Part shown: piece by piece, positions 41,249 to 42,172 of the stretch | Numbering within the stretch: the stretch's first letter is position 1 | Layout: every line of letters starts with the position of its first letter | Assembly (NCBI GenBank): GCA_902489075.1 | Contig: CABTYO010000018.1 | Location: 1-42,172 of the forward strand | Reading direction: 5' to 3' | Length of the DNA stretch: 42,172 bases | DNA from: an uncultured Faecalicatena sp. | GTDB lineage: Bacteria > Bacillota > Clostridia > Lachnospirales > Lachnospiraceae | Notes under the pieces: model-generated | What the model was told of the DNA's origin: nothing | The model's database searches: none | What the model saw: only the letters and a program-made list of their open reading frames with translations | Made by a program: the position numbers and the translations under genes

Positions 41249-42172
41249 AATTACGGAACTAGTATGTGAGAATTCTTTGAATGGACAAAATTATATTTTA
41301 ATTGGTGATAATTCATCAGGAAAATCGGAAATTTTAAAAAATGTAATTGAAAAGATGCTTGAGGATGAGGCCGTTTACTTTATTGATTCAGTTAATCGAA
41401 CATTTGATGCAAAAAGAGTGGTGTTTGAAAGCGATGCATATGAAGATATTAAGTATGATTCAATAAAGGTAGTTCAAGATAGAATTCATCCATTTAATTT
41501 TAATTTACTAGACACATTTGGTGTAGCAACAAGTATAGAACAATTATATAGTAAGTATTGTGACCAAATAACGGTTTTGTGCCAGCTGCTTTTGAAGAGA
41601 AATATTCAGATAGAAAGAGTAAGCATCGAGGCAGGACTAGTGGAAAACAGAGTCACGATAGATGAGGAAGATACAAAATTATCCAGTGGCTATCAGGCGA
41701 TATTGAGGATGCTCTGTGAGATTTTTTTCTTTTGTGATGCGATGAAGGAAAAAAAATGGGCTAATGGTTTTGTTGTTATTGATGAGATAGATGAATATCT
41801 TTCGCCCAAATACTGTGCCTTGATTTTTAATTTTTTGCAGGAACAGTTCCCACAATTAAATTTCCTGGTAACAACGCATTCATTGGATTTGGTGGAACAA
41901 TCTGAAAATGCAAAATTGATTGTATTGCGTAATTCATCATTTAATATTTATACAACAGATGAACTTAAGGATTTAGTATCTGTAGATGATATCTTTACCA
42001 CTCTCTTTTTTGAGGATACAGTTATTCATAAATCGAATGACGATGCTATTGATGAGAAATTACGCCTTTTGTTAAATTTGAAAATTGCTGAATTGTGGGA
42101 TGAAAAGGCAGAAAATGATTTAGAAGTAATACAGCACAGAGATTTGAAACCTCATCAAAAAATGATATGTAA
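41220..42172 (+). CDS. ABC/OLD-like AAA ATPase, 3' end outside window
   Basis: At least 317 codons, open to the window edge. Walker A GDNSSGKS at residues 29-36, an ABC-like signature LSSGYQ at 154-159, Walker B FVVIDEIDE at 184-192, and the switch histidine His220 in TTHSLD. Only about 115 residues separate Walker A from the signature, so there is no long coiled-coil arm as in SMC or Rad50. The layout fits the AAA_15/AAA_21 group of defence-related ATPases. The ATG overlaps the end of the DUF262 gene. What lies beyond residue 317, perhaps an effector domain, is unseen. Confidence 0.8.
   Translation, partial: MNSYQSLVNRITELVCENSLNGQNYILIGDNSSGKSEILKNVIEKMLEDEAVYFIDSVNRTFDAKRVVFESDAYEDIKYDSIKVVQDRIHPFNFNLLDTFGVATSIEQLYSKYCDQITVLCQLLLKRNIQIERVSIEAGLVENRVTIDEEDTKLSSGYQAILRMLCEIFFFCDAMKEKKWANGFVVIDEIDEYLSPKYCALIFNFLQEQFPQLNFLVTTHSLDLVEQSENAKLIVLRNSSFNIYTTDELKDLVSVDDIFTTLFFEDTVIHKSNDDAIDEKLRLLLNLKIAELWDEKAENDLEVIQHRDLKPHQKMIC

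Overview
The window looks like a chromosomal piece of a motile, spore-forming Gram-positive anaerobe of the Lachnospiraceae/Clostridia type. Evidence: strong AGGAGG ribosome sites, TTGACA/TATAAT and TGnTATAAT promoters, a PKTGD sortase substrate, a spore photoproduct lyase homologue behind a sigmaG-like -10 box, a FliY-type motor switch protein with a CheC-like domain, and FlbD/TIGR02530/FapA proteins in a flagellar operon. No genus is claimed.

Layout. (1) 1-1860: a DUF2812 membrane protein and its PadR repressor behind a promoter with two inverted-repeat operators. (2) 1930-11060: a LacI repressor, then an ABC sugar importer (two permeases and a binding lipoprotein, no ATPase) and two cytoplasmic glycosidases (GH15-like and GH31). 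The same LacI-type operator precedes the regulator and the transport operon, so this reads as an alpha-glucoside uptake and breakdown regulon. (3) 11190-13620: a sortase-anchored surface protein with FN3-like modules and an 18-bp coding repeat. (4) 13750-14800: an SPL-like radical SAM protein. (5) 14980-16254, minus strand: a DAACS-type symporter. (6) 16630-38450: one long flagellar operon: fliE-F-G-H-I-J-K, flgD, a TIGR02530 protein, flgE, flbD, motA, fliY, flhA, sigma-28, two rod proteins, fapA, a YlqG/YlqH-like pair (FliK-like plus FlhB-C-terminal-like), a PilZ protein and an M15 peptidase. (7) 38490-39890: flagellin with its own sigma-28 promoter, a leader with two CsrA-type sites, and a terminator. 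(8) 39985 to the end: an AT-rich pair, a DUF262 protein overlapping an ATPase that runs off the window, a candidate defence cassette.

How it works together: the fliE promoter would drive basal body, export ATPase, hook, stator and sigma-28 synthesis; sigma-28 then switches on flagellin. The operon is gapped: motB, fliL, fliM, fliP/Q/R, full flhB, flgB/C, flhF/G and cheY are missing from their usual slots and must be elsewhere or lost. Dispersed GGGTC-W-GACCC palindromes sit just after several genes in the accessory half (1-15000) and were not seen in the flagellar half. All assignments are from reading the sequence; no database search was run.
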